This document shows positions 34,396 through 45,776 of a stretch of 64,000 nt of DNA, piece after piece; the first letter of the stretch is position 1, and each line of letters begins with the position of its first letter. The notes under the pieces were generated by a model, which ran no database searches, was not told where the DNA came from, and worked only from the letters and a program-made list of their open reading frames with translations. Position numbers and translations under genes: made by a program. This stretch comes from Rostrohypoxylon terebratum (Eukaryota > Ascomycota > Sordariomycetes > Xylariales > Hypoxylaceae), in contig MU385898.1 of the NCBI GenBank assembly GCA_022497145.1, forward strand, positions 124,001 to 188,000. Direction: 5' to 3'.

Positions 34396-36573
34396 TTTTT
34401 GTTCAATGTTCAAATTTGATCTGGGGTTGGATTGATTGGACTCTTATGAGTTTGTTATGATCTATAAAATCATGGCGATTATACTCTAAGGGTGGTGATC
34501 TACGAGTTTTGTGTTAGTGGAAGTATTCGAAATCGAAGGGTTAGTAAGTTAGGGGCAAGCAGCACCGAGCACATGAATAGATAGTTCATATTGTCCCTTC
34601 TGTATGTCATTCAAGATGGCAACGAAGCTGCTTCCTTAGAGTCGAATTTACTTTAAGTAAAACACGTCTTTACCGCACGTTGAAACCGTAGACGGGAACG
34701 ACTTACCAATTGGATATCCGCTATTGCCTATTGGCAACTAAACCAGGGAAAGAAGACGTTATAGTCCGCTCTCCACTTAGCATCCTGCTTCTTGTTATAG
34801 CACCAAAACCAAGACTATACGATACTTCCAAAAAGACTAAACATTCAAATTTGCCAAGTATAATTTTATTCAATAATCAATGTCGGCATCATTCATTTGA
34901 AACTCGCCTTGATAACGTGACATTGACAAGGATCCCCCGCAATTGGATTGGTGAAGCTCTAATGAGGAAGCTGTCATCTGAGCCAACCATCCTTCTGCAA
35001 ATACCCCCATTTCAGACTATTGCCTTCTAGGTGAATGAGTATGTCTTTCGATGATATGCAGAAAAGGGGATATTCTTATTCATCACCAGTTGCTGCTTAG
35101 AGCCTCTTGATCAGGTAGGTACCTAGGCAGCTAGGTAACTGAGAATAAATGAATGTGATGCCAGCTGTGTTTGCTAATTCTAGCTTAAACTCAAGCTGCT
35201 GAGTGAAACTCCCCGCGTATGTATGGTTGTGTTTGAAGCTGCCTTGGCCCTAGGACGTCCTAGGTACTTTATTAGTAAGACGGATCTAGAACGTGAGCGA
35301 GTTTGGCTGAAGGTACGTGTTAGAAAGACTAAACACTATAGAAATGCCAATAACAATGCGAATGAATCACAGGTTTTGAAATTAGAGCTGTCTAATAACT
35401 TATCGCAACTCGTAGCCTTCTGGATGTAAAAGATGATGCCTGTTGAATGTAGGACCTAGGTGGTATTAGGTACCTAATAACTGAGATACTTGGCTTAGCC
35501 TCTTATTGGCTTAAACGGGTGACGTTGCTATTGTGGCTTGTAGCGCAAACGCAACGTTGGCCAGATTACGTAAGACCGGCAAGATCGGTTTGCGCCTCAG
35601 AGCCTGGGCTGCCAGCCGGAATCGAATGAAGATGGCGCAGTCTTGGCAAAGCTATCTTGGGCTTAACAAAGGTAAGATCTTATAATAAAGCAGCAAAATA
35701 ATAGATAATTAATTCGAAAAAAATATTCAGAATACGCAGCTTTTGAACTTTATGAAAATCTATTTTTAAGAGTTTTAAGTAGTATTTTAAGTTGTTGTTC
35801 TGGTGGTTAGTTGTAGAGTACTTGAAAATGAGAATGCCAAGACTGCGCAGTCTTCATTCGATTCCGGCTGGCTGCCTGGGCACTGGCACTGGGCTGCGGC
35901 ACTGGGCAGGCTTCCAGTTTTGCGCTGGAAGGTGCACCTAAAAAGACGCCCAAAGCCACCTAAAGGAAAGAGGCAGGCTGGCAGGGGACATCTGAAATCG
36001 GTATCGGTACTAATAGGTACTAGGTAGATCCACCTAAGCTCCTACTACTGGAAGGTAATTGGACACTAATTGGATGTTGTACATCTGTACAATACGAAGT
36101 TCGTCACACAGACTGCACGGATTGGGACTGGAATCAGCCTTCATCAAGTTCCCCAGTTCAACCTCTCTAAAACATTTCACGTCAACTGTCAACTGTCAAC
36201 ACTCCAACACTCCAACACTAAAATAACACAAATAACACATCTTTGTTCACGCCAATCTCGCTTATCCCTCTGCGCCATTCAATCTCCCATACAAACATAC
36301 AAACCTTACCGTCCCTAACTATCTGACGTCGGTGCGATATTACTACCATCACCGGACACGAGTGAACGAACGATCAATAGCCGATTTCTGTTTACCAATA
36401 TCCCGCTAGACCTCAAACCATCGAATCGCATACCATCTCCGTGCCGTCAGTCCCGATTTATTTAAGTCGTCGTCAGCAACCAAGTTTCTGCTTAGGCGGT
36501 AAACCCTACTACAGTACTCAATACCCTCAATACCGACAAGTTTATTCTTCGTCCGTCGACGCAAATTATCAAG
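34396..36573. other. long intergenic region with an inverted-repeat element
   Basis: I see no gene in these 2.18 kb between divergent genes. They hold several TAGGTACCTA/CCTAGG motifs (35113-35140, 35450-35478, 36009) and the MITE-like inverted repeat at 35603-35881. The stretch at 36180-36560 is pyrimidine-rich with short tandem CAACTGT and ACTCCAAC units; it is probably the TVP18 leader. Confidence 0.55.
35603..35881. mobile_element. MITE-like element with about 40-bp terminal inverted repeats
   Basis: The left arm (about 35603-35647) and right arm (about 35836-35881) are near-perfect reverse complements. They share a 22-bp exact block beginning GCCAGCCGGAATCGAATG, and a 14-bp block GCGCAGTCTTGGCA separated by a two-base difference. 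The interior of about 190 bp is AT-rich, has no coding capacity and contrasts with the GC-rich arms. No clear target-site duplication is visible, so the outer ends are uncertain. It could be a miniature inverted-repeat transposable element or a foldback/hairpin-forming remnant. Confidence 0.6.
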
Positions 36574-37359
36574 ATGTCGCTGAAGGACGAGTTTGCGACG
36601 AGAAACTTCAGTAAGTCATCCATCCATCTATTCTTTCATGATCAGGCTAGCAAAGCCGCTTGCTGTTTTTGATACATATCCATGGTTAAACAGTGGCTGA
36701 TTATTGTGCAACCAGGTATCTACGGACAATGGTAAGCCTAGCAACAACATCTAACTGATGCACTTTGCGACGTAGTCAACCTATTCAGTCCATCGAACGA
36801 TGGATAGTTGGGTTGGATTGCGAAGTAATGGTTTAGTCCTTCATGACACAACGACTAACAAAGTATTGTACACAGGCTTGGCATCTTGTCCATGATCCTA
36901 TGCTTCGCGCTGGGTATTGCGAACCTTTTTAACCTCTTCGGCCACTTCCTTCTCATCATCTTCTCCATCCTCGCCCTGTAAGTCCCTGCTGTTGACTCGC
37001 TATCCAGACTACTTGAAAAGAAATGATTACCTGGATAACTAATCTATGCCGGTAACAGGGTCTCCTGCTTCATCATCCTCTTCGTCGAAGTGCCCCTCCT
37101 ACTCCGAATCTGCCCTACTTCCGCTGCATTCGATGCCGCAATTCGCAAGGTCTCGACTAACTACATGCGTGCCGCCGCCTACGGCGTGATGGCCGCTGTC
37201 CAATGGATCAGTCTCGCAGTCGCTGTCAGCAGCTTGGTCGCCGCTGCCGTTGTCCTGACCTTCACTGCTTTATGCTACGTCCTTGCCGGCGTCAAAGGAC
37301 AGGCCTTCGTCGGAAGCAAGACCTTGGGCGGCGCGGGTGTTGCACAGATGATCGTATGA
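36574..37359 (+). CDS. TVP18: Golgi membrane protein Tvp18
   Basis: This is a small four-pass membrane protein of late Golgi/Tvp23-associated vesicles; its molecular role is poorly defined in yeast. Exons are 36574-36610, 36716-36731 (a 16-nt microexon), 36876-36977 and 37059-37359, giving 151 residues. The joined protein begins MSLKDEFATRNFSIYGQWLG. Membrane segments are visible at ILSMILCFALGIANLFNLF, LLIIFSILALVSCFIILFVE, MAAVQWISLAVAVSSLVAAA and VVLTFTALCYVLAGVKGQ. IYGQW, the GIANLF element and EVPLLLRICP are the Tvp18 hallmarks. The microexon encodes the IYGQW motif, which supports its reality. Introns have GTAAGT/GTAAGC donors and AACCAG, ACACAG and TAACAG acceptors. Confidence 0.93.
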
Positions 37360-38427
37360 GCAAATCACGATATGAGTGGGTCGACGACCTCAAGTGCTCG
37401 AGAACGGTACACGAGTCTCCGGCCTACGCAGGAATAGTTGACGAGAATTATTTGGTTTCGACGTGATCGACGAGTGCCAATGACCTAAAAGGAGTTGCAC
37501 CCCGACGTGGGGGGGCGTGTCTACGGTTTCTGAACTTGTTACCCTACATGGTATTCAGAGGAGAAAAGGGAGGGTTTGCATTGTTTTTTGATCGTTAGGA
37601 ACGGCGTAACGGAATACGACAAATAAGACGGCTGCGGAAGTTCTGGGTTTTTCCTGACTTGTAACCGCATCCAGAATGGATGAGATACCCCAGTCTGGAC
37701 CTGGTGTTTTGAATCTGACATCTTTCTAAGTTCCTGTCATTCTGCAATACCTAGGACTATACTATATAGTCTTGACCCTCGAGCGGGCTGGGCTCTATAC
37801 TGTGATTTGCTTGTAGCCTCACTGACAACGTGCATACCGCCACCCGAGAACCATTGCATTGGTATGGGTGGATGATTATACTAACAAAGTTACAATAGAT
37901 GTAGGAGAGATCACTAGGTAAGGCTATATCAAAGGCATCGTGGCTGCTGCCGATCTGATTCACCCCACATGAACCCCCACCCTTTAATTTTTATAGACCC
38001 TGAATATCTGGAACGTTGGAGCATTTATCGCCACCCGTTAGACTCGTCACCGAGCAATTGAAGAAGTCCTCAAAATGACAAATCAGCTAACCTCACAAAT
38101 ATACGCAATATACGTAACCACAGATATGCAAATATAAGGATGTTCAACTACTCAGTAACGGGACTGACTTGACTAAAACTCAATCGAGAAGTTCCGTGCT
38201 CTCGGTTAAGTTTTAGATCCATTTCGGGAAGTCTGGAAGAAGAGAAAGTTTCAACGACTCATTCCAAGTCTACTAGGTAGACGGAAAATAATTACGGAGA
38301 GAAGATTTCTAAAGGTTTCCTCAACTAATACTACTACGTTAGATAGGTACATGCCCCGGCTTGTACCTAAGTAAGGGCCAAGACCGTGGGGAAACATGCT
38401 GCATGCCGTCATTGCTGCTACTGCGGA

Positions 38428-38455
38428 CTAGGGGGTTAGGGGGTTAGGGGATGGG
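38428..38455. repeat. interstitial telomere-like run
   Basis: Two and a half units of TTAGGGGG (G-rich relatives of the fungal telomere unit TTAGGG) lie in intergenic DNA. The array is short and probably an incidental or repair-derived sequence. Confidence 0.5.
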
Positions 38456-38698
38456 TTTTCACGATAGCTTCTCTTCTCTTTTTTTGGTGAAGGATTCGTT
38501 CTTACTACTTTTTTGCTTGGAATTGGAATTGCCTGTCTTGTTTTTGTGAGCATTGAAAGAGCTATAGAATTTGCCAGAGGTAAATTGACTTTATCAATGG
38601 GATTTTACTCAGGTAACAATCACGTCGTGTAGGATAATCGGCACGGCACTTGCGGGATGACTGCCGCTCATCGAGGTCCAGATGGTGCATGCAGTTGA

Positions 38699-38715
38699 GC
38701 CCCCGAAGCGGGGGC
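38699..38715. repeat. perfect 7-bp stem hairpin
   Basis: GCCCCCG-AAG-CGGGGGC forms a perfect stem with a three-base loop. It is GC-rich but not followed by a T-run, and it sits in an intergenic region. Function is unknown. Confidence 0.5.
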
Positions 38716-40030
38716 ATGGAGCGTGATCACGATGGTGCGTCCCTCTGGCGTACCAACCGGGTTATACTGCGTTTTTCTCTCTCCTTCTATCATTGATGAC
38801 GAATCCAGTTAAAGCGGCCTCCGGTGTCACACCACACACCACATTTTTCATCAATTGCTTTGCATGGCGATTTTGGGCGTACGACCGTATGCCGGTTCCT
38901 CTCCAGACCGAACAGTTACCGAGAAAAGAGAGGGTCTACGGGTCTATACTAGTATCGTTACCGAATAAGCTGAGCGGACTGGCGGACTATAAAAAGCGGA
39001 GAGCTAACGAGCTCCGGACTGGTGTCTAGGTATTAGGTCAGAGTCATACCTGAAGTACCTGTCAGTTTTTCTGGAGGTACGACATTCACTAGCTTTAGGT
39101 GTACTACCCTTCCGCAACGATCAGCTGACCGTTCATTTTCTAGAGACCAATACGGATACCGGAATAGCTAACCTTGGTGGGAACCCGATGATGAGGCTCA
39201 TGTATTGTACCCATTACGGTAGGATATTGGGGATATCGAGTTAGACCACCTCCACGATCTTCTAGAATTTGTAGTGTTTGAAATTCAGGAGATAACCCTA
39301 ATAATAATCCTTTGCTCCAAATCCTTTAATATATTATATGGGTGACATTCAAGAGTTCACATACCAAAACGTTATAGGTACCTAAGGTAGGTACATTTCT
39401 GTTTCTTTTACTGACAATTTATGCTATCACTTGCATTAATCGATTTCTGCGTGGATGCTTGCGTCAGTATTGGCGCTAAGGGAACACTATGCGTGATGGG
39501 GCGGTACTTCCTCCACTGAAAAGAGCTCCAGCGCTATTAACATTATGTATTGGACCCTCGCGATTGGTCAGTACGATCCATGGAAGGTCTGCATAAAGTT
39601 GTCGAAGGAAATGGATCAATGAGGCACTCGCGATGCGTGTACAGTACCCTGAACGTACCCCTCACTACTGCAATGGTAGGCGATCGTGGTTGCCAGCCTG
39701 CCAGCCAGGAGCTTGTGACCCGAAGGAAAACTGAGTAGGTACTATTATTGTACAGCAGTATACATCCATGTATTAGCGTACTATGTACATTTTTGTGTAG
39801 CACCGGCGGGGTACCTTAAACGGTAAGCTCATCGAAGTCCGGTAATTCGACTATTCAACCTTCTCAACCTTCTCAACAACCTTCCACCTTCCATCCTTGT
39901 CCCTGGACAATTATTGGTAGCTAATAGGAACCAAGAATATTCCATGACATCGTCAATAGCTTCAGGTACACAGTAATCTAGAATGGTAGTGACTAACTGC
40001 ATTGACGAATTTGAAGAGGGTGGTTTGGGG

Positions 40031-40063
40031 GGACCTGGGACCTGGAACCTGGAACCTGGAACC
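40031..40063. repeat. 7-bp minisatellite (GGACCTG/GAACCTG)
   Basis: Two GGACCTG units are followed by two GAACCTG units and a partial one, in tandem. Seen directly. Confidence 0.85.
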
Positions 40064-40330
40064 AGGTATTTAAGTCATCCGAAGTCCCTCTTTCACAGTT
40101 TCATCATCGTGACTTCTAGTTACAGATTTACAGAATCAAGACCCAATCATTCTGAAATACCACCAATCAAAAGGAATACCAATACGAGACGACTCAAGAA
40201 TCGGTGCTAGGCTTAGCAGATCCAGGTCATTGTCTTCGTTTTCTTACGACGTACGTACCTGGCAGCCCTGGTCTAGAAGAGTTTTCTTTAATCTCTTGTA
40301 ACTAGATTTCTTGGCTCCAAGTTGCGCAAT

Positions 40331-40370
40331 TGTCACCGTTTGTCACCGTTTGTCACCGTTTGTTACCATA
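40331..40370. repeat. 10-bp minisatellite (TGTCACCGTT x3 plus one variant)
   Basis: Three exact TGTCACCGTT units are followed by a diverged fourth (TGTTACCATA), upstream of AIM21. Confidence 0.85.
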
Positions 40371-41728
40371 TCTCACCCAGTTCCCATTACGGCTAAAACC
40401 AGTTGGACGTTTACATCATCGTTTAATCGACAAGACGTTCCAATTCCCGGAAACCCCATTTTTGTTGATCTTCTTTTCCTCTTCTTTAAATATTTGATTC
40501 AGACAAAAAAAAAAGGAAAAAAGAATCGACTGCTAAGAAGAAACACAACCTATTACAACCAACATTACCGACACTGCAACTGCAACACTGTCACCAATCG
40601 AGATCTAGCTAACGCTGCTGACCTGGCCGAGTCTTACATACATTGCCCACTTTGTTCCCTGGGCCAATCAATCGTCGAACGTGTAAGTAGCCGACGCACA
40701 GCTTTGGAGAACCCCTCCATCGCTGAACCCCCCCTACATTCTTTGTCTTGCCCTGTTCAGCTTTGGCTTCCTTTTCCTTTCCTGTATTGGATCGGGCAAC
40801 CATTTTTGCCTTCTTCTAGCCCGTTCCCTTTGACTGAGGAGTGGTGTAAATAGCAACATACAATCCCTTCATACTTATTTCTTAGGTTCTCTCGTCAAGA
40901 AAGACGGGAAAGTTTACTCACATTTCGATGGCACTTTCATAGGAGGAACGTGGCATACCGCCGGGTCCGTTCTCATTCCCACAGCTACCAGCACATTTCC
41001 TATCAAGACGAGACATTCTAAAATACCCACGGTGCCACGCCTTTATTCTAGACTATCCCACTACCACTACCACTACTCTCTTCCTAACCTAGCTTATCAA
41101 CCTAACCACATATCTTACCAAAATCTTTTTTTTTATCTCTTCACCGCATGATCGTGACAGGGGACTGGATCTAACAGATAGACAGCTAGACGAGCTTAAA
41201 ACTTGGTCTGGCCTTGGCCTAGTGTATCTGATAAACCCACGATCCACTATCGAGACCACTATCGAGACACACGAGAATCCTCAGATCAACCCTATTTCAA
41301 TCCATGAGACTCGTGCGTTTTTGACTTGTGGGACCTATACGATCATTTCCTAAGCTCATTGGTATTTATGTGGTATGTACTCTGTAAAATCATCAGTTAA
41401 CAGCACACACATCCAATCCCACCTCCGCAAGAGACTCCCTAGTAGTACGTCCTACGTATCTACTTAAACGGGTGCTTGAGCGTATAGGTAACCGTTGAAT
41501 CCTTATCCGAGCAAAGCCCATATAATATATCTAGTTCTAGGAAACAGTGTTGTTTCCCAGCTCATTCTAATTGCACTTATTCTTTTCGCCCTTCGCCACT
41601 AATCATGATCATTCTTGCTAATATTTGATTGAAATTTCTAGGTCACATTGCCATCGACCATATATTTGTAGCTGTTTTGTGCATTTGAGCTAACAGCAAT
41701 TGTATTTTTTTTTGTTTTCGCTTTGCCC

Positions 41729-44563
41729 ATGATGTCTACGGCAACCGTGCAATCAAATCCATCGATCCCTCCTCGTCCTACGAGGAGTCAGGAGAAGGAC
41801 AATGGTTCGTCCGTACCTGCGATCCCTCCACGACCTACCCGTCGTTTTAACCGTTCTCTCTCTCCCAACCCGGCTCGATTTGCTCCTTCTCCCCTCAACG
41901 AGAACCCCTTCGGCCCAAAGAGTCCCGGCGCTGCTCGACACAGCCAGACCTATCTTGGCGAGGAGTTAGAACGTCCCACTAGCGTAGAGATGCCTAATGT
42001 GGGCGAGGAGGGTCGGGAATATGCTGCGGCTATTGAGGGATTGAGTACGTCCCCGGACAATCAGAGTCGTCGGTCATCTACTTCGCCCGAGCAGACCCGT
42101 ACCGTGGGCGAGGACATCAAACTCTATGCGCCGAAGCCGACAATGCCCGCTCAGACCTCCAAGCAGCGGGTTGCTCAAGTTACTCGCACTGACTCTGAGA
42201 GAGCCGCTTCTTTTGGTATCGGACGCTCCTCTTTCGACGACCAGGCGTACTCAGGCCGTAACTTGAAGAAGAAAGGAAGCACCACCAGCCAACTTTCTCA
42301 CCAGAGCGAACCCTATGCCGAGGATGAAAATGGCATCCCCGAGATCGGCCAACGTGTTCCCATGCTAGCCAATGCCGGTGATGTCCAGGCGCCCTCACCC
42401 GCTTCAGTCCCTCGAGCGGCAAGTGTTGACGGAACGAAGTCCGTTCGAAACCATACGAGAAAGACCAGCTCTCGAGGTGGCTTTGGCGACCTCCCATCTG
42501 ATGTTTATGGTCTTCACGGTCACGGCGCTGCCACCACCGATAAGCTTGAGAAGGCGTACTATGAGAAGCACCCTGATGCTCTGCAGAAGGAGCGGTATGA
42601 CCGTCTTCATGATCGTGTCCACGATTATTCGATGAGTAGCGAGAATCTAAACAAGATTGTCCGGGATACAGCCAGCCGCGGTGCTGGTTTTGGTAACGCA
42701 AGCTACCAGCAAGCTTTGGAGTGTTTCTAACCAACTATTATAGGTACTTCCGCCGAACACGTTGGAACCCCCAGTGAACAGGTTGGCTATCGAGCAGCTG
42801 ATGAATATACTTCGCGTATCTCGAGACCGCCATCCGCCGCCCCGAATCACGATGCGAACGTCACGTCGCCCTTAAAGTCGAACTTCACGAGTGCCGAGGC
42901 GACCACCGACCAGGCCGATACCACTAACAACGATGAAGTAATCCACGTAGATGAACCTGGACGTAAGGGGTTTGCCAAATTTGGTGACGAGAAATCCGCT
43001 GAGGGCGAAGGTGCCGACGATGGGCCAGAGTATCCAATCCTCGCATCTGATGAGGTTGCTAAAGATCCGTCTCCTTATCAACAACACCCTGCGGTGGAGC
43101 CCCCTTCGGAGAGGTACGGAGAGTCCAAGAGTCGCCCTACAAGTAGACCTGCAAGTATATATAGCCCTCCACCTCCTGAGCTACACTCTACACCATTGGA
43201 CGACGTTGAAGAGTACGAGCCCCTGTTCCCGGAAGACGAGAAGAGCGGTAAGAAACCTATGACTCAAGCTGAGAAGCTGAAGGAGCATCGCCAGAGGTTC
43301 CCTAGTCAGGACATCTGGGAGGATGCTCCTAACAGCGTGCATTCCACCGCGGAAGTTTCAACGCCGGAAGTATTAGAAGCTCGTCGCAAAGAACAAGCCG
43401 CCTTGGATGCACAAGCAAGAGAAGGCGAAACCCCTGCCCAAGCCTTCGCAAGAAGACAAGAGGAACTCGCTGAAAAGGAAGCTGTGACCCCTGACAGCTT
43501 CCTGTACCGACAGCAAAGGCCCCCTTCCTGGGTTGGAAACCAGTCGCACGTGTCCAAAGAGATCAACTCCCGACCTAACTCAACTCAGAGATTCCCGAGC
43601 CGAGATGTTTGGGAGGATACACCTGATTCTCTACAATACACTGCCACAGTCTCGACCCCGGAGACTCCTAATGAGCCACAAGAAGACGAGGTCACAAAGT
43701 CGGTTGCCGAGAAACCACTTCAAAAGCCGGCAGTACCTACACGACCCAAGAAGCAAGGATCGGGCGACGATTCGAAACCTAGCATCCCCGGTCGGCCGAA
43801 GCCTCAAATTCCCGTCCGCCCTGCAAAGCCGGTTGTGGAGTCTAAGGGACCCGAACCTGTAGTGAAGGCGAAGCCGGCGGTACCCGCGAGGCCCGCCGGG
43901 AGTAAGATTGCGGCGTTGCAAGCAGGGTTCATGTCGGATCTGAACAATCGTTTACGATTAGGTCCCCAGGCCCCTAAGAAGGAAGAACCTCCTGCTGAGA
44001 ATCCTGTCGTGGACAAAGAGAAGGCTCCGTTATCTGACGCAAGAAAAGGCCGGGCCCGCGGTCCCCAGCGACGAGCCCCTACTAAGGCAGCCGGCCCAAG
44101 CGGAACCGAACAAGGACCTCCCCCGGTAACTAATGGCAAGCCTACCCTAAGTTTTTCCATGACCCGAACATTATGGAGTATAGACGAGGAAGGCACTATG
44201 ACAGTAGACGGTTTAGGACCAGCGGTATCATTGGAACCAGAGATTTCGAAGCCCAATGAGACAGCAGTTGAAGAACCAAAAGAGGCCCAACCGCCAGTAT
44301 CGTCGGAAAAACAGAGTACAGAGACCAACTCAGAAGAAGATAAAGTCGAGGAAACGCCAGTGATCGAATCGGAAGACAGTTCTGTGGATTCTAAACCGAC
44401 AGAACCGGTAGAACCAGAGAAAGAATCTCCGGCGATCGAGGAGACCAAGACGCTTGGGACTAACACAGCTGGCGAGTCTATACTAGAAGAGACCATCGAG
44501 AAGCAGCCATCAGGAGACCAAGTCCAAAAGGTTGAAGAGGCCAAGGATGAGGTGACAGAATGA
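41729..44563 (+). CDS. AIM21: Aim21 actin-patch regulator
   Basis: This is a largely disordered cortical-actin protein; in yeast, Aim21 with Tda2 limits barbed-end assembly at endocytic patches. Exons are 41729-42692 and 42744-44563, giving 927 residues; the 51-bp intron (GTAACG...TATAG) joins GFG to TSAEHVG. SH3-binding Pro motifs recur: IPPRPTR at about residues 14 and 32, then VPTRPKK, IPGRPKPQIPVRPAKP and VPARPAGSK. Two copies of an RFPSxDxWED motif lie near residues 504 and 601. A conserved segment, GSKIAALQAGFMSDLNNRLRLGPQAPKK, matches the Aim21 family (recalled). The C-terminal 150 residues are acidic. Two tandem ATGs open the frame, and the first is used here. Confidence 0.88.
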
Positions 44564-45546
44564 GTAACGACCATTTCTACTGCTAGGGAGTGCAAATCCG
44601 TCGTGTTTCTTTTCCAGCTCATTCCACATTTCCTTTGTCGAGGAGGGTGGTTCGAAATGGATTGAAGGCGAGGGATATTACACAATTGCAAAACAGCGTA
44701 AAAAAGGTATTATGGAAGAGAAAAGGCACAGAAAAGCAGCAAACCGTAGATCACGGCACACATCTTTGATGATGTTAGCCTACATAGTCATTTTGTCCTT
44801 CGTTCCGTCTTCTTCATCGTACTCTTTTTCCGATTCTTGAATCGTCCCTCTCGCGGGCTCCGAATCCTGTAGTTCCGATTCGTCATAGAATTCTTATATG
44901 AAGACTTTTTGGTTGTCTGGTTCTACCAGGCCGTCATAACCTTAGTTGACTAAAAGTATACACACGTATTATACTCATGATATATAGCAAAACATAACTC
45001 GAATAAGATTTTACATAGAACGAAATGCTGATTGATACTAATGCTTGATGCCTAACGACGACAATTGATTGACTGGAGGTCTACAAATTTTAAACGTGAG
45101 GGGTATATAAAACATGCAGCCCAATACGATGACGTACTGGCAACCTTGTCAGAACGCCATATTTTATTCCAAGGCTCTCTTACGATTTTCATTCACATGA
45201 TACACTAGAGGCACGAAAATTAGCACCCGAGGCAACGAGCATGATCAGTTTCCATTCAAATTGACCCAGGAGGCCATAGTGGTCCGATGCTGTTGTTCCC
45301 CCCAAAGTTGAGCCTTCCAATATGAATTAACCCAACCCAACTCAGCCCATCCATACAAAAAATAACAGTAGCTGGATATCAGCTTGCGTAGATAGTTTCG
45401 GCCCTGCCCTCCTCTGCCCCCCATCCTATAGCCTTATCCCTTTCATTTCGTCCGTTACGCACGTCTGCCTTTCAAAAAAAAAGAATCCGGTCTACCCAGG
45501 CACTCATTTTTTCTCTTTTCTCTTACTCCGAATTTCGCCTATTGTT

Positions 45547-45582
45547 TATGTGTGTATGTATGTAGGTATGTATGTATGTGCG
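45547..45582. repeat. TATG-type microsatellite
   Basis: An imperfect array of TATG/TGTG/TAGG tetranucleotides lies in the intergenic region. Seen directly. Confidence 0.7.
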
Positions 45583-45723
45583 GATATGTGTGTATGTGGG
45601 GGGTATGTGGTATGTGTTCGATAGATAGACAGATACCGTACCGAGATGACGACGCCGTATGAATAAGGGAGGAACAAAAGAAAAAAAAAACCCCCGGGTT
45701 AAACGTTATACGTTGCGGATGAG

Positions 45724-45749
45724 ATAGGTAGGTTAGGTAGGTAGGTATG
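45724..45749. repeat. TAGG tetranucleotide run
   Basis: Imperfect tandem TAGG units (TAGGTAGGTTAGGTAGGTAGG) form the densest local example of the motif family scattered through intergenic DNA of this window. Confidence 0.75.
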
Positions 45750-45776
45750 TTAGGGTATGTACTCATCTCCTCCTCG

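Larger units (their letters stand above)
37360..41728. other. 4.4-kb gene-free interval between TVP18 and AIM21
   Basis: I find no supportable gene. It contains TAGGTACCTA-type motifs (38342, 39373), a telomere-like GGGGGTTAGGGGGTTAGGGG run (38430-38455), a 7-bp stem hairpin (38699-38715), and a 7-bp and a 10-bp minisatellite near 40031-40370. From about 40,300 to 41,728 the sequence is pyrimidine-rich with short simple repeats and probably contains the AIM21 promoter and a long, possibly spliced, leader. A 180-codon open frame at 40311-40853 has no family resemblance. Confidence 0.5.
44564..45776. other. convergent intergenic region AIM21-MCM10
   Basis: I see no gene in these 1.21 kb. They contain a TATG/TGTG microsatellite at about 45547-45582, an A-run near 45680, and a TAGGTAGGTTAGGTAGGTAGG run at 45724-45749 just beyond the MCM10 stop codon. 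Confidence 0.55.

Noticed and set aside
38699..38715. Rho-independent-type terminator
   Set aside because: The hairpin has no T-run and the genome is eukaryotic, so a bacterial-style terminator is not expected.
40311..40853. 180-codon open frame upstream of AIM21
   Set aside because: It spans minisatellite and pyrimidine-rich leader sequence; its composition follows the repeats and no domain is visible.
43804..44691. 295-codon Ser/Thr-rich open frame on the minus strand
   Set aside because: It is the antisense reading of the acidic C-terminus of AIM21 and has no family features.
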